64,000 nt of DNA. Source: Chlorogloea sp. CCALA 695 (GTDB taxonomy: Bacteria; Cyanobacteriota; Cyanobacteriia; Cyanobacteriales; Chroococcidiopsidaceae). Made by a program: the position numbers and the translations under genes. Shown here piece by piece: positions 19,428 to 30,300 of the stretch (positions within the stretch are counted from its first letter, which is position 1; each line of letters begins with the position of its first letter). The stretch spans positions 1-64,000 of the forward strand of contig NZ_PVWN01000009.1 of assembly GCF_003003885.1 (NCBI RefSeq), read 5' to 3'. The notes beneath the pieces were generated by a model, which was given only the letters and a program-made list of their open reading frames with translations, was not told the DNA's origin and made no database searches.

Positions 19428-21899
19428 ATGCAAAAAAATAAACTTTATCCCTGGCAAAATATCGGGATTTTGCTCGTAATATGGCTATTGGGCGCAGTGG
19501 TAGACTTGGTATGGCTAAAATGCGATCGCTCAATCCCTCCTTGGGATCAGGCAGATTACTTAACCGGAACCTTAAATTATCACCAAGCTTTACAGCAAGC
19601 TCAATGGTTCAACCGCCAGTGGTGGGAAAGTTTGTGGCGGCTTTCCAGTCAAATTCCCCCCTTTACTTACATGGCGGCTGCAATTATTCAACAAATTGCT
19701 GGTACAGGACAAGACCAAGCTATTTTCGTCAACGTGTTGTTTAACGGTATCCTCATCGGTGCGGTGTATGGGTTGGGGGTTGAATTATTTTCCATCGAAG
19801 TTGGTTTGTGGGCAGCGCTGTTGTGTCAATTGTTTCCAGCTTTTTATCAACTGCGGTTAGATTTTTTACTTGAGTTCCCCCTGACGGCGGCGGTAATGTT
19901 GAGTTTTTGGTGTTTGACAGTTTGGCGTAGTGAAAAGACGCAAAAAGTAAAAAGTTGGTTATGGGCGATCGCTTTTGGCATTAGTTTGGGTTTGGCGTTC
20001 ATGGTGAAACAGACCACGGTGTTTTTTATGCCGATCCCGATAATTTGGGTAGGAGTAACAATAATTAAGCGTCGCCTTTGGGGTAAGTTATTGCAGCTAG
20101 TAACATCTTTAGGAGTGATGCTATTAGTTTGCGGCGCGTGGTATCGAGCAAATTGGCTATTTGTACTGACTACTGGCAAACGAGCAACTATCGATAGTGC
20201 GATCGCTGAAAATGATCCGGCGTTAAATACAATTGGCGCATGGACTTATTACTGGCAAGTTTTGCCTATTCAAGTTTCGTGGTTATTGTTGATTGTGCCA
20301 ATAGTCGGTTTGCTGCTGTATAAGCGATCGCTATTTACAGAAAAACAAAAAGATAGTTTTGGGTGGTTAGCGGTTTTTTGGATAGGCGCTTATTTTCTTT
20401 CTTCGGTAAATATAAATAAAGACAGTCGCTATGCCTTGCCTTATTTGCCCGTAGTAGCGTTATTTTTAGCCTACGGCTTGACTTGCTTTCGCGGGCGCTG
20501 GCAAAAGTATATTCACACTGGTACGGTAGGTTTGGCAGTGCTGTTGATGATTTTTAATTTGTTTCCGGTGGGTGGTGTAGCGGAAACTTTGACAAAGGTA
20601 GTAAGTCCTTACGGGCAGCATTACGCTGATTTGACAACTTCATTGCCGCATCGTCAGGTAATTGCCGAGATTATTCAACAAGAGCCTTATTTACGATCTA
20701 CCGTGGGAGTATTACCTTCTACTTCCGAAATCAATCAACATAATTTTAACTATTTTGGTGCTTTAGAGAATTTCCAAGTCTACGCTCGTCAAATAGGTAT
20801 GCTCAAAAAGCAAGTTAGGCAAGATGCGCGTAGTTTTGATTGGTTCTTAACCAAAACTGGCGCTCAAGGCACGGTTCCTGAAGCTCAAGCTCTGATAGTC
20901 AAAGCAGTGGAGGATTCATCATATTTTCAAATCCACAAAACTTGGCTCTTACCCGATGCTACTAATTTGCAGCTTTATCATCGCCGCTTACCCGCAGTCA
21001 AAGTAGAACCTATAAAGGCAAAAATGGATAGAGTTGAGTTGCAAGTTAATATACCCAATAGTTCGCCGCCGGGGGTTCCTATACCTGTAACTTATCAGTG
21101 GAGCGGTGACTGGAGACAGTTGCAATCGGGGTTAGTATTGCTAAGTTGGCATCAAATAAATCAGACTCAAACAAGCTGGTTGCACGATCACGCCATTGGC
21201 ATGGGTGCTTTGTATAGTGGTATTGCCAATAACAAGTATTTTCAAGTCACAGAAACTAGCGCCATGCTACCGCCCAAAAATACACCCCCAGGAATTTATA
21301 CTGTAAATGCAACTTATATAAACCAGAAAACAGGCGAAAATTATCCTTTTTCTCCTCCAGTAACTTTAGAAATCAACCCCAGTAGCACCCCATCGCCAGC
21401 ACCCGAATTAGATTTAATTACTCAATTACAGGTTTTAGCAGCTACTTTACCCCAAGGTACGACAGCCCTCGAACATCTATTTGCCGAGGTTGGGCGAATC
21501 AATCAGTACGATCCCACTCAAGATTACTTACAGCAAACGATATTAGCTATGCAATATCGCTTAAAATTATCGCAGAAAGATCCGCATTGGGCTTATGCTT
21601 TAGCTTTAGCAACAGCCTTGAAAAAAGATGTCAATGGAGCAATTGCAGCTTTCGAGCAAGTAACACAGCTAGACTCTCAAAATCCCTACGCTTACGCCTA
21701 TCTTGCTTTTGTGCGTCTCTACAACTTTCAACCTCATTTGGCGGAAAATGCTGTACTTAAAGCAATTTCTCTTAATCCCAAATTACCAGAACTTCATGCC
21801 CTCCATAGCATTGCGGCGCTGATGCAGGGGAAACTGATTTCTGCCTGGGACTATTTTCAACAGTACAAAGCTAATAGTTTAATTAAGGTAACGCATTAA
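19428..21899 (+). CDS. family 39-type glycosyltransferase with C-terminal TPR
   Basis: An 823-residue membrane protein. Residues 10-400 hold about ten hydrophobic helices with the PMT/ArnT arrangement: an acidic first loop (RSIPPWDQADYLT) after the first helix, LDFLLEFPLTAAV, and GLAFMVKQTTVFF. This fits lipid-linked sugar transferases of family 39/83 that modify lipids, glycans or proteins at the outer face of the membrane. Residues about 420-650 are a soluble, beta-rich region, and about 690-815 carry TPR units. The 3' end overlaps the convergent kinase gene by 21 bases. The acceptor is unknown. Confidence 0.75.
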   Translation: MQKNKLYPWQNIGILLVIWLLGAVVDLVWLKCDRSIPPWDQADYLTGTLNYHQALQQAQWFNRQWWESLWRLSSQIPPFTYMAAAIIQQIAGTGQDQAIFVNVLFNGILIGAVYGLGVELFSIEVGLWAALLCQLFPAFYQLRLDFLLEFPLTAAVMLSFWCLTVWRSEKTQKVKSWLWAIAFGISLGLAFMVKQTTVFFMPIPIIWVGVTIIKRRLWGKLLQLVTSLGVMLLVCGAWYRANWLFVLTTGKRATIDSAIAENDPALNTIGAWTYYWQVLPIQVSWLLLIVPIVGLLLYKRSLFTEKQKDSFGWLAVFWIGAYFLSSVNINKDSRYALPYLPVVALFLAYGLTCFRGRWQKYIHTGTVGLAVLLMIFNLFPVGGVAETLTKVVSPYGQHYADLTTSLPHRQVIAEIIQQEPYLRSTVGVLPSTSEINQHNFNYFGALENFQVYARQIGMLKKQVRQDARSFDWFLTKTGAQGTVPEAQALIVKAVEDSSYFQIHKTWLLPDATNLQLYHRRLPAVKVEPIKAKMDRVELQVNIPNSSPPGVPIPVTYQWSGDWRQLQSGLVLLSWHQINQTQTSWLHDHAIGMGALYSGIANNKYFQVTETSAMLPPKNTPPGIYTVNATYINQKTGENYPFSPPVTLEINPSSTPSPAPELDLITQLQVLAATLPQGTTALEHLFAEVGRINQYDPTQDYLQQTILAMQYRLKLSQKDPHWAYALALATALKKDVNGAIAAFEQVTQLDSQNPYAYAYLAFVRLYNFQPHLAENAVLKAISLNPKLPELHALHSIAALMQGKLISAWDYFQQYKANSLIKVTH

Positions 21900-24692
21900 A
21901 ATACATTCTAATTGAGGAATGCCAAAAGGCTTGCTGAGATAGTCATTTGCCCCCGCTTTTAAACACAAAACGCGATCGCCTACCATTGCCATTGCCGTTA
22001 CCATCACCACAGCTACTTGTTGCAAATCTGGATATTGACGCAAACGACTAACTAAATCTAACCCTGAAACATTGTCGCGCAGTTGGACATCTAATAAAAT
22101 TAAATGGGGTTGAAAGTTTCGGACGCGCTCTAAAAATTTAGTGGTTTCTGCGGTGTACTCAATTTCGTAGCCAATAGCTTCTAAATAATCTTGCAACAAC
22201 ATGGCTGTGCATTCGTCGTCTTCAATAATCAAAATCCGTTTAGGTGCTTGGACTAGAGGTTGTTCGCTAAATAGACCGCTTACAAATAAGTTAGAATCTG
22301 TAACATTACTAGGTAAAAATAAAGTAAATTGACTACCCTTACCTAAAGTTGACTGTACGGTTACATCTCCGCCGTGCAACTGGGCTAACTTGCGTGTCAA
22401 TGCCAAACCTAAGCCCGTCCCTTCGTACTGACGATTTAAGCGGCTATCAAGTTGTTTAAAGGGTTGAAACAAAAACTTGATTTGGGACTCATCAATACCA
22501 ATTCCTGTATCTGTGACGGTAAAAGCTATGCCTGCTCGTACTTTTTGCACTTGCAACGATACCGTACCAACCGATGTAAATTTAACGGCATTAGAAAGCA
22601 AATTTAGCAACATTTGTTTGAGCCGCCGCTCGTCACCAAGGCAAGAAGATATTTGTGGATCTATTTGATAGATTAGTTGTAGTTTTTTCTCTCCAGCGCG
22701 ATCGCGAATTAAAGACAAACAAGCCTCACTTAACTCTTTCACATCTATTGGTAAAGGCGTTAATTCTTCCCTCCCTGCCTCTATTTTGGATAAATCAAGA
22801 ATGTCATTAATTAACGCTAAAAGGTGTTCGCCACTGCTATGAATGCAGTCTATATATTCTTTTTGTTTAGGATTGACTTCTCCAAATATTTCTTGCTGTA
22901 ATAACTGCGACAATCCCAAAATAGCATTGAGAGGTGTTCGCAATTCGTGACTCATGGTTGCCAAAAACTCGCTTTTTGCTCGACTACCTGCCACGGCGGC
23001 TTCTTTGCTTTCTAGCAAGGCGTTTTCTATTTGTTTGCGATCAGTAATGTCTCGGACAATGCTAATAACTTCTTCATTTCCACTTGCTACAATCCGGGCT
23101 TCGTAGTCGCGCATTTTGCCTCTACTTAGCAATTGATACTCAATGGCTTGCGCCTCCCCTGTAGTAAGAGTTTTCTCTATAGCGAACATAGTTTTTTGAG
23201 CTATTTCTGTAGGCATTACTGCCTGGATTTTTTCACCTAAAAATTCACTCGGCTTGGCGTACAAATCAATGTCTTTGGAGGCTTTAAAATCTAAAACTGT
23301 ACCATCAATGCTAAACCTAAATATTAAATCGGGAATTACATCTAATAAAGCGCGGTTTTTTGCTTCACTTTTTCCTAATGCTTCTACTGCTGATGTTTGT
23401 TCTGTAATGTTGTTGAGCGTACCGGAGGTACCCATAAATTTACCCTCAATATCAATTACAGAGTGGGCATAAATTTCTACCCGACAGTAACCACCATCAA
23501 TTGTTAAATAACGAAGTTCGCAACAGCAATTGTTTTGTTGGAGTTCAATTAACGAGGTAAATAAATTTAAAGCTAATTTGCGATCGTCAGGATGAACGTA
23601 GTTTAAAAAGTTTTTGCCGATACTCTCTTCAACACTAAAACCCGTAATGTCTGTCCAAGCCGGATTTAAAAATGTCCAGCAACCTGTTACGTCTGCGTTA
23701 AAAATTACTTCTTTGAGGTTATCAACTAAGGAGCGATAACTTTGTTCGCTTTGATGTAACGCGTCCATTGTCCGTCGGCGAACAATTACATTGCCAATAC
23801 TAGCCGCCGCCGTATCTAATATTGATTGTTCGTTTACTGTCCAATGTCTTTGACTATGACAGTCATCAAAACCAATAAATCCCCATAATTCATTGGCAAT
23901 TAAAATCGGCACTAATAATACAGAGACAATATTATGTGCTGCTAATATTTCTTGCTGATGAATGGGAAAATTTGGAGCTAGGTTATTAATAGGCTGACCA
24001 CTTGCTAAAGTCTCGTACCATTGAGGAAACAAACTGGCGTGAGGTAAGTTTTTAGTTTCAATGTGATTAATTTGCGATTCTACGGAAAACTGACACCACT
24101 CAAAACTTCGGCTAATTGAGAGTTGCTTAGAGTTAACCTGATTACAACTTTCAAAAATATATACTCGGTCGATACCGCAAGTTTTACCCAAGCTAGCAAG
24201 AGCCTGATTAATTGCTGTCGTAAAATCTGTAATGGTGAGTAAATGATTAGTAGCGGCGGCCACCCCGGCTATTAAGCGATCGCAATTTCTCTGGGTTACT
24301 TCGGTACGTTTGCGATCGCCTATATCTCTTTGAACTGCTACATAACATAATAGTTTACCTGTACTATCACGCACGGCAAAAGCTGATAAATCTATATCTA
24401 CCATCATGCCATTTTTTGCAATACTACACGCTTGACCTTGGTAGGTGTCATATTTTTTTAGTGACTCCATTACCAGCGCAAACTCTACTTCCCCTAAATG
24501 AATTGTGGGTTTTTTATCCTTAAGTTCTTGGTCACTGTAACCTAGAAGCAAGCGATGAGCCGCATTTTGTTCTAAGTAATAACCTTGAGGATCGACTATC
24601 GCAATTCCATCGTTATCATTAGCAATAATTTGTTTATATAGATTGAGCTTTTCTTCTATTTGCTGTTGGAAAGCAATATCTGGGATTGTCAC
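21879..24692 (-). CDS. hybrid sensor histidine kinase (PAS-GAF-PAS-PAS-HK-REC)
   Basis: A 937-residue cytoplasmic signalling protein. Domains in order: PAS (about 10-130), GAF (about 150-300; a cyanobacterial type with CGIDRVYIFE and ILIANELWGFIGFDDC), PAS (about 315-435), PAS (about 445-555), HisKA with phosphoacceptor H582 in MSHELRTPLN, HATPase (N box NLLSNAVKFTS, G1 VTDTGIGI, G2 EGTGLGLALT) and a C-terminal receiver with phospho-acceptor D868 in LLDVQL and K near the end (YLSKPFG). There is no transmembrane segment. The ligand or light input of the GAF domain is unknown: no bilin-binding Cys is obvious. No partner response regulator is adjacent. Confidence 0.9.
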   Translation of the reverse strand: MTIPDIAFQQQIEEKLNLYKQIIANDNDGIAIVDPQGYYLEQNAAHRLLLGYSDQELKDKKPTIHLGEVEFALVMESLKKYDTYQGQACSIAKNGMMVDIDLSAFAVRDSTGKLLCYVAVQRDIGDRKRTEVTQRNCDRLIAGVAAATNHLLTITDFTTAINQALASLGKTCGIDRVYIFESCNQVNSKQLSISRSFEWCQFSVESQINHIETKNLPHASLFPQWYETLASGQPINNLAPNFPIHQQEILAAHNIVSVLLVPILIANELWGFIGFDDCHSQRHWTVNEQSILDTAAASIGNVIVRRRTMDALHQSEQSYRSLVDNLKEVIFNADVTGCWTFLNPAWTDITGFSVEESIGKNFLNYVHPDDRKLALNLFTSLIELQQNNCCCELRYLTIDGGYCRVEIYAHSVIDIEGKFMGTSGTLNNITEQTSAVEALGKSEAKNRALLDVIPDLIFRFSIDGTVLDFKASKDIDLYAKPSEFLGEKIQAVMPTEIAQKTMFAIEKTLTTGEAQAIEYQLLSRGKMRDYEARIVASGNEEVISIVRDITDRKQIENALLESKEAAVAGSRAKSEFLATMSHELRTPLNAILGLSQLLQQEIFGEVNPKQKEYIDCIHSSGEHLLALINDILDLSKIEAGREELTPLPIDVKELSEACLSLIRDRAGEKKLQLIYQIDPQISSCLGDERRLKQMLLNLLSNAVKFTSVGTVSLQVQKVRAGIAFTVTDTGIGIDESQIKFLFQPFKQLDSRLNRQYEGTGLGLALTRKLAQLHGGDVTVQSTLGKGSQFTLFLPSNVTDSNLFVSGLFSEQPLVQAPKRILIIEDDECTAMLLQDYLEAIGYEIEYTAETTKFLERVRNFQPHLILLDVQLRDNVSGLDLVSRLRQYPDLQQVAVVMVTAMAMVGDRVLCLKAGANDYLSKPFGIPQLECILMRYLN

Positions 24693-25244
24693 TTGCTATA
24701 CCTTTAACTTTTTTAAATAAAGACTGTGCTAAAAGTTGATATGTTTGCTTGTTTCGCTACTATTTTTGCCTGTGATTGAGATTATTTATCTCAGTTTTTT
24801 TAACTCTAGAGCTAAAACTAGCTTTTTTGATTACCTTGATATTAAGTTTTTGCTATATTTTTTATTAAGCATCAGTTTTAGATAAACTTTTTGTTCCCAT
24901 CTAAAAAAGAATTAAAATAAAATTCCTCGCTTATACTAATAAAGGTTTTTGTGTCAAGCTGATTATTTGTCTGCTGTGATAATATATACAGCTAAACAAC
25001 TTTATCAAGCTGATTAATTTATTGCTAAGGGCTAAAAATTTTCTCAATGTACGCAAATTATTTAGATTACAAACAAAGGTTAAATGGTTTTTGTTTGAAG
25101 AATGATTAAAAACAATAGAATTTTTTATTAACATTAGGAAATAAAATTTAATTGTAAGCGTTGTAACTTTTCAAAAAATAATTAGGTAGTATGAAGTAAA
25201 TTTAGGATATCTAAACAAGTTTTTAAAACAGCAGTCAAAAAAAT
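24693..25244. other. 552-bp AT-rich intergenic region
   Basis: A strongly AT-rich divergent spacer between the hybrid kinase and the cobalamin-binding-type gene. I see no gene, tRNA or recognised riboswitch in it; a 67-codon minus-strand frame at 24931-25134 looks like chance. It must hold promoters for both flanking genes. Confidence 0.5.
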
Positions 25245-26171
25245 ATGAATAATCAAAATTTAAGAATTGTCTCCTTGCTCCCCAGTGCTACAGAGATTGT
25301 AGCGGCATTGGGACTAAATTCGGCAATTGTTGGGCGTAGTCACGAGTGCGACTATCCTCCAGAAATTCAAAATCTGCCAGTGTGTACCCAGGCACGTTTA
25401 GACTCAAAAAAGCCTAGTGGAAAAATTCACGATGATGTTACTGGTATTGTGGAATCTGCTTTAAGCATTTATCAAATAAAAATTGATACTTTACAACACT
25501 TACAACCAACTCACATAATAACTCAAGATCAGTGCGATGTCTGTGCTGTTAGTCTCGCTGAAGTAGAAAAAGCGGTAGCAAACTTAGGAGATACGCACCC
25601 CAAAATTATTTCTTTGCAACCAAATGTAATTACCGATCTTTGGTCAGATATTGAGCGGGTAGCAGAAGAATTAGGAGTTGAATCTAAGCGCTTAGTAGAA
25701 GACATGGAAGCACGAGTAAAAATTTGCGCCCAAAAAACTCAACAACTCTCGATTATGGAACGTCCAAGCGTTGCTTGTATCGAGTGGACAGATCCTTTAA
25801 TGATTGCAGCAAATTGGATTCCCGAATTAATAACTTTTGCGGGTGGACAATGTTTATTTAGCGTTGCTGGTAAAAATGCGCCTCAAGTAACGTGGGAAAC
25901 TTTAGTTGCTACAAATCCTGATGTAATTATATTTATGCCTTGTGGGTTCGATTTAGCGCGGACTCGCACCGAAGCAATGGTATTAACCAATCGTCCTGAA
26001 TGGCAAAATCTCCAAGCGGTAAAGAGTGGGAGAGTGTACATCACTGATGGTAATTCTTACTTCAACCGTCCGGGCCCTAGATTGGTCGATTCCGTAGAAA
26101 TTTTGGCAGAGATTTTACACCCAGAAATTTTTGACTATGGGTACAAAATGCAGGCGTGGGATGTGATGTAG
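25245..26171 (+). CDS. cobalamin-binding-type periplasmic-fold protein, BtuF-like
   Basis: A 308-residue protein of the BtuF/FecB substrate-binding fold: IVSLLPSATEIVAALGL at the start, VGRSHECDYPPEI, LVATNPDVIIFMPCGFDL and RPGPRLVDSVEILAEILHP. There is no signal peptide or lipobox, so unlike E. coli BtuF it is cytoplasmic, as in many bacteria with free-standing cobalamin-binding proteins of this group. Cys residues (QDQCDVCAV) are frequent in this subfamily. No ABC transporter genes are adjacent; the ligand is inferred only from family. Confidence 0.75.
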   Translation: MNNQNLRIVSLLPSATEIVAALGLNSAIVGRSHECDYPPEIQNLPVCTQARLDSKKPSGKIHDDVTGIVESALSIYQIKIDTLQHLQPTHIITQDQCDVCAVSLAEVEKAVANLGDTHPKIISLQPNVITDLWSDIERVAEELGVESKRLVEDMEARVKICAQKTQQLSIMERPSVACIEWTDPLMIAANWIPELITFAGGQCLFSVAGKNAPQVTWETLVATNPDVIIFMPCGFDLARTRTEAMVLTNRPEWQNLQAVKSGRVYITDGNSYFNRPGPRLVDSVEILAEILHPEIFDYGYKMQAWDVM

Positions 26172-26213
26172 AGGCGTTGTATTTCTCTGTATATATTCCT
26201 AAAATTCTCAACT

Positions 26214-26242
26214 AAAAAGTCCTCTCTAGATTTAGAGAGGAC
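26214..26242 (-). terminator. terminator of the low-complexity membrane protein gene
   Basis: On the minus strand GTCCTCTCT and AGAGAGGAC form a 9-bp stem with a 6-base loop, followed by TTTTT. It lies 31 bases beyond the stop of the minus-strand gene. The hairpin also falls 48 bases after the convergent plus-strand gene. Confidence 0.85.
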
Positions 26243-26272
26243 GGTAACAGGTATCTAACTTATGATTGAGCG

Positions 26273-27025
26273 CTAATTAGAACCATTTGTAGCCGGAGCG
26301 GTACTATTTTCTGTAGTCGTACCTTGCATATCTGAACTGCTAGAAGTATCACTTTTTGACGGTGCTGTTTCTGTTGTAGTCGTACTTTGCATATCTGAAC
26401 TGCTAGAAGTAGTGCTTTTTGGCGGTGCTGTTTCTGTTGTAGTCGTACTTTGTGTATTTGAACTGCTAGAAGTATCGCTTTTTGGCGGTGCTGTTTCTGT
26501 TGCGGGTACTTGTTTTGCTGCGGGGGATGGCTGTGTAGCGGGAGGAACAGTAATATTAATATTTTGTGCTGGAGCCGCCGCAGAGGGTTTAGGTGCGGGA
26601 GAAGCTTGCTGCTGAGGAACAGGAACTAAAACTTCTGTATTTTTTTCGATAATTTTGGTTTCTGTTCTAATTTCAGGAGAGGGGCTAGGCTCGGCTCTAT
26701 TGGGTACAGGAAGTACTACCGGAGTAACAGTATTGACATCATTACTTTGATTTGCAAACCATACTGCACCCGCCGTTATAGCCGCCAAAGATGCCAACAA
26801 AATACCAATTAATAAACCCCGTCCGGCATTTTCATTATCACGGGCAACTAACGCATCTTCTTGGTAGCTTTCAGCCACTTGACCGTTTACAAAACCATCT
26901 TTATAGGCGTTAGAGCCATTTACAGTTTCAGTAGTTTTAGTCACATCAACGCGACCGTCAGTGGTGTTGTGTATTTCTTTACTTACTTCCTTACCGTAGT
27001 TTTGGGGTTCGTTTGGGTTAGACAT
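26273..27025 (-). CDS. membrane-anchored low-complexity protein with Ser/Thr-rich repeats
   Basis: A 250-residue protein. Residues 1-70 are polar, followed by a single membrane span at about 70-92 (GLLIGILLASLAAITAGAVW). The external or lumenal part is Pro/Ala/Ser/Thr-rich and ends in three 21-residue repeats containing TTTTETAPPKSDTSSSSD. The repeats are encoded by 63-bp tandem units. It probably has a structural or surface role; no catalytic motif is visible. Transcribed alone, diverging from the helicase operon. Confidence 0.6.
   Translation of the reverse strand: MSNPNEPQNYGKEVSKEIHNTTDGRVDVTKTTETVNGSNAYKDGFVNGQVAESYQEDALVARDNENAGRGLLIGILLASLAAITAGAVWFANQSNDVNTVTPVVLPVPNRAEPSPSPEIRTETKIIEKNTEVLVPVPQQQASPAPKPSAAAPAQNINITVPPATQPSPAAKQVPATETAPPKSDTSSSSNTQSTTTTETAPPKSTTSSSSDMQSTTTTETAPSKSDTSSSSDMQGTTTENSTAPATNGSN
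26300..26512 (-). repeat. 63-bp tandem repeat in coding sequence, about 3 copies
   Basis: Copies of a 63-bp unit lie head to tail (marker GCATATCTGAACTGCTAGAAG at 26326 and 26389, and a diverged version at 26452). Each encodes 21 residues of the Ser/Thr-rich tail. The count may differ between strains. Confidence 0.85.
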
Positions 27026-27317
27026 AATATTGATAAAACTCTCTTTAGTAGTTAAAATTGGCGGATTATTAGCAACTTATAAAAATACTTAGGTAGTATT
27101 TTTATGTCTTATTTATTACTTAAGCTGTAGTTGTTATTAGAATAGCTTTGGCGATCGCCCAATCGGCTCTATCTACAGATGTGATTAGATCGTCTATCTA
27201 AGGGCTGATTACGATCGCAAATAATTAATACTGCATCCCTAATTTTTGAGTGGTAAGTGGTAGTTTCTTGTCAATCTAGGGAATCCTATAGATAGAGAAA
27301 ATACTAATTAGCCTTAT
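27026..27317. other. divergent spacer upstream of the helicase operon
   Basis: A 292-bp spacer. It contains a perfect inverted repeat TAAAAATACT...AGTATTTTTA centred near 27092 (27080-27104), which could be a regulator-binding site or a small hairpin. Otherwise I see a GCGATCGCC-rich tract and no gene. Promoters for the divergent genes must be here. Confidence 0.45.
27080..27104. promoter_or_regulatory. inverted repeat in divergent promoter region
   Basis: A palindrome with 10-bp arms (TAAAAATACT / AGTATTTTTA) and a 5-base centre lies about 55 bases upstream of the 26273-27025 gene start and 215 bases upstream of the helicase operon. The position fits an operator, but no protein is known to bind it. 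Confidence 0.35.
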
Positions 27318-30300
27318 ATGACTACTGCTATCGAGTTTGGTTGTTTGGTGCGATCGCGCAACTCACTTTTAGGAATTGGCAAAGTTACGGAAATAACTCC
27401 CGATCATGCTGTTGTTGAGTATTTTTGCTCTATGAAGCAACGTATCCACAAAACCCTACCTTTAGACTCGCTGCAAAGGGTTAGGCTGCCAAAACAGACG
27501 CGCTGCTATCTTTATGTGGAAGACAAAGAAACCTGGACGATTGGCAGAGTTTACGCGGAGGACAACTATGAGTATCAAATTGATTTGCCCGATCGCCAGA
27601 CGATAGTAGCAATAGAACAAGAAATTTATGTACGTTGCGATCGCCCGATTACAGATCCCATTGAAATATTGGCAATGAAGGGACACGAAACGCCTTATTT
27701 TCACGCCAAGCGATCGCGTTTTGTTCAATGTTTGCTACAACAACGGGCGGTTAGTCGCGGAATGACAGGACTTATCTCGGCAAATATTGCCCTTTATCCC
27801 CATCAAGTAGAAGTTGTCCGGCGGGTACTTGAAGACCCCATTGGGCGCTACTTGTTGGCGGACGAGGTGGGACTAGGAAAGACGATTGAAGCGGGAGCTA
27901 TATTGCGGCAATACCTGCTAGATGAGCCTCGCAAACAAGTATTAATCGTAGTTCCTCAATATCTTTTAGCACAATGGCAGCAGGAGTTAGAAAGTAAGTT
28001 TTATCTCTCTAACTTTACCAAGCGGGTACAGTTAGTTGCGGTAGAAGATTGGATGCAAATTAGCCGTAAAGATATTGGCTTTCTAATTTTGGATGAAGCA
28101 CACCACATTGCTGCAATGGCTTCATCTTCAAGTAAGGTACAAAATCAGTGTTTCGAGACTTACAAACAACTTGCTCATAAGAGCGATCGCTTGTTGCTAC
28201 TATCTGCAACGCCTGTTTTAAATCACGAGCAAGATTTTTTAACAATGCTGCATCTGCTCGATCCTACTACTTACAAACTTGAGGACTTAGCAGGCTTTAG
28301 CGCGAAAGTGCTGAAGCGTCAGGAAATTGGTAGAGTGTTGCTGGCTTTTAAACCCGGTGCAAAAGCATTTGTTTTGAAGACAAATCTTAGTAAACTGCAA
28401 AGTCTTTTTCCAGATGACACTTACTTGCTAAATCTTCTGGATCAGTTGCAGCAACAAGAATCTACTACCGAAATTGATAAAATGGTGCAGGTAATTCGCA
28501 ATCATATTAGCGATACCTACAGGCTGCATCGCCGGATGCTCAGAAATCGCCGCGCAACTGTAGAAGATGTAATTTTTGACCGCAATGCTATACCTAAAAC
28601 CGAAGATGACTTAGATGAGCGTTCCAATGCCATTCACGAACTATTAGAGGAGTGGCGAACGGTTGCACCAAGCGGACAATATACGCGGATTTTCTTACTA
28701 TTATTTCGCGCCGCCGGGACTTGGTTGGGAGTTTTAAAAGCAGTGGTTACAACCCGTTTAAAGGGCGTATCTAATGCAGATTTAGTTAAAGAATTTGGCA
28801 ACGAAGATGTGCGCCTTTTGGTTGAAACTCCTAAGTTTTCGGGAGAGGAGGAGATTTTGCAAGCTTTACTGAAGATTTTACAACAACCATCAGAAGACGG
28901 CGATCGCCTAGAATTATTGCAAACTATTTTGCTTTACCACCTCTCGGAAGTTCTCAAACTCCAGTCTTACAAAGGAGATATTGTTAAATTACTAGAGCAA
29001 GTGCAAAAAAGAATTGATAGACCAATAAATGGCGACTTCTTACCGAAAATAATTGTATTTACAAGCTTTGTGCAGACTTGCGCGGAACTTAATCGCTACT
29101 TAGTGCAGACTTTTGGGGAAAGTGCGATCGCAATTCATCAATATGGCACATCAAGAGAACAAGCCGAAGATAATATCAACCGATTCAAAAACAATCCTAG
29201 TTGTTTTATCTTAATTAGCGATTTTTCTGGAGAAGAAGGACGCAATTTACAATTTGCTGATGGATTAATTCATTTTGACTTACCTTGGTCGCCCAATCGC
29301 CTAGAACAAAGATTAGGCAGAATTGACCGGATTGGGGGCAAAGTAGCGATCAATTCTTGGTTACTAGCGGGGGTAGATTTGCCCGATAGTCCTCATCAGG
29401 CTTGGTATGAGTTGCTAAAAGCCGGATTTGGCATATTTACTCAATCCGTTGCCAGCTTACAGTTTTATGTTGATGAAAAGTTACCAGAATTAGAAAATAT
29501 CCTTTTTAATTCTGGCGCTACAGGGTTAATAGAGGCGAGCGCTCAAATTCAAACGGAGATTGAAACTGAACAAGTAAAAATTAGCGAACAAAATGTTTTA
29601 GATGATATTGATGCAAACGATGAAAATGCGCTTTCCTATTTCCAAGAATTAGAAACCTACGATGATCGCCATCAAGAATTGCAAAAAGCTACAGAAAGCT
29701 GGCTGTGTAGTGCTTTACAGTTTCTCCGAGTCGATAACCCCGATTTAGCAGGAGTTTGTCAATACCAGCCAAGCGATCGCACTTTAGTACCCGCTAACGT
29801 GCTAGTTGAACGCTTTTCTACTCAGGCGAAAAAACCTGGAACTTACAATCGCAGGGTAGCAAACAAACATTCTGGAATCGATCTTTACCGCATTGGCGAA
29901 GGATTTACAGAAAAATTAGCGTCTTATATGTATTGGGATGATCGCGGACAAGCCTTTGCAATGTGGCGACACGACAAAGCATGGGATGCGGGAGAAGGTA
30001 CAGAATGGCTGGGATTTCGCTTTGATTATACGGTGGAAGCCAATTTAACTTTTGCTAAAGATTCCGCTCTCAATAAGTTAGAGATTAAAACACTTAGACG
30101 ACGCGCCGATGCGTTGTTTCCACCCAAATTAGAGACAGTTTTTGTCAACGCGCGGATGGAGATTGTTGAAGATACAGGCTTATTAAATATCCTGCAACGT
30201 CCTTACTATGGCAAAGACAGCGATTACCGCGACTACAACTTGGCGAAAGACCGTTTATCAATTATTGATGAATTTATCGATCCGGGTAAATGGTCTAACT

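Noticed and set aside
24931-25134. 67-codon minus-strand frame in the AT-rich spacer
   Set aside because: Composition matches random AT-rich sequence; no family and no ribosome-binding site.
24693-25244. Cobalamin riboswitch upstream of the BtuF-like gene
   Set aside because: I looked for the conserved B12 box and found none; the spacer is simply AT-rich.
26300-26512. Repeat array considered as CRISPR
   Set aside because: Repeat units are directly adjacent with no spacers, in frame within a coding sequence, and 63 bp long.
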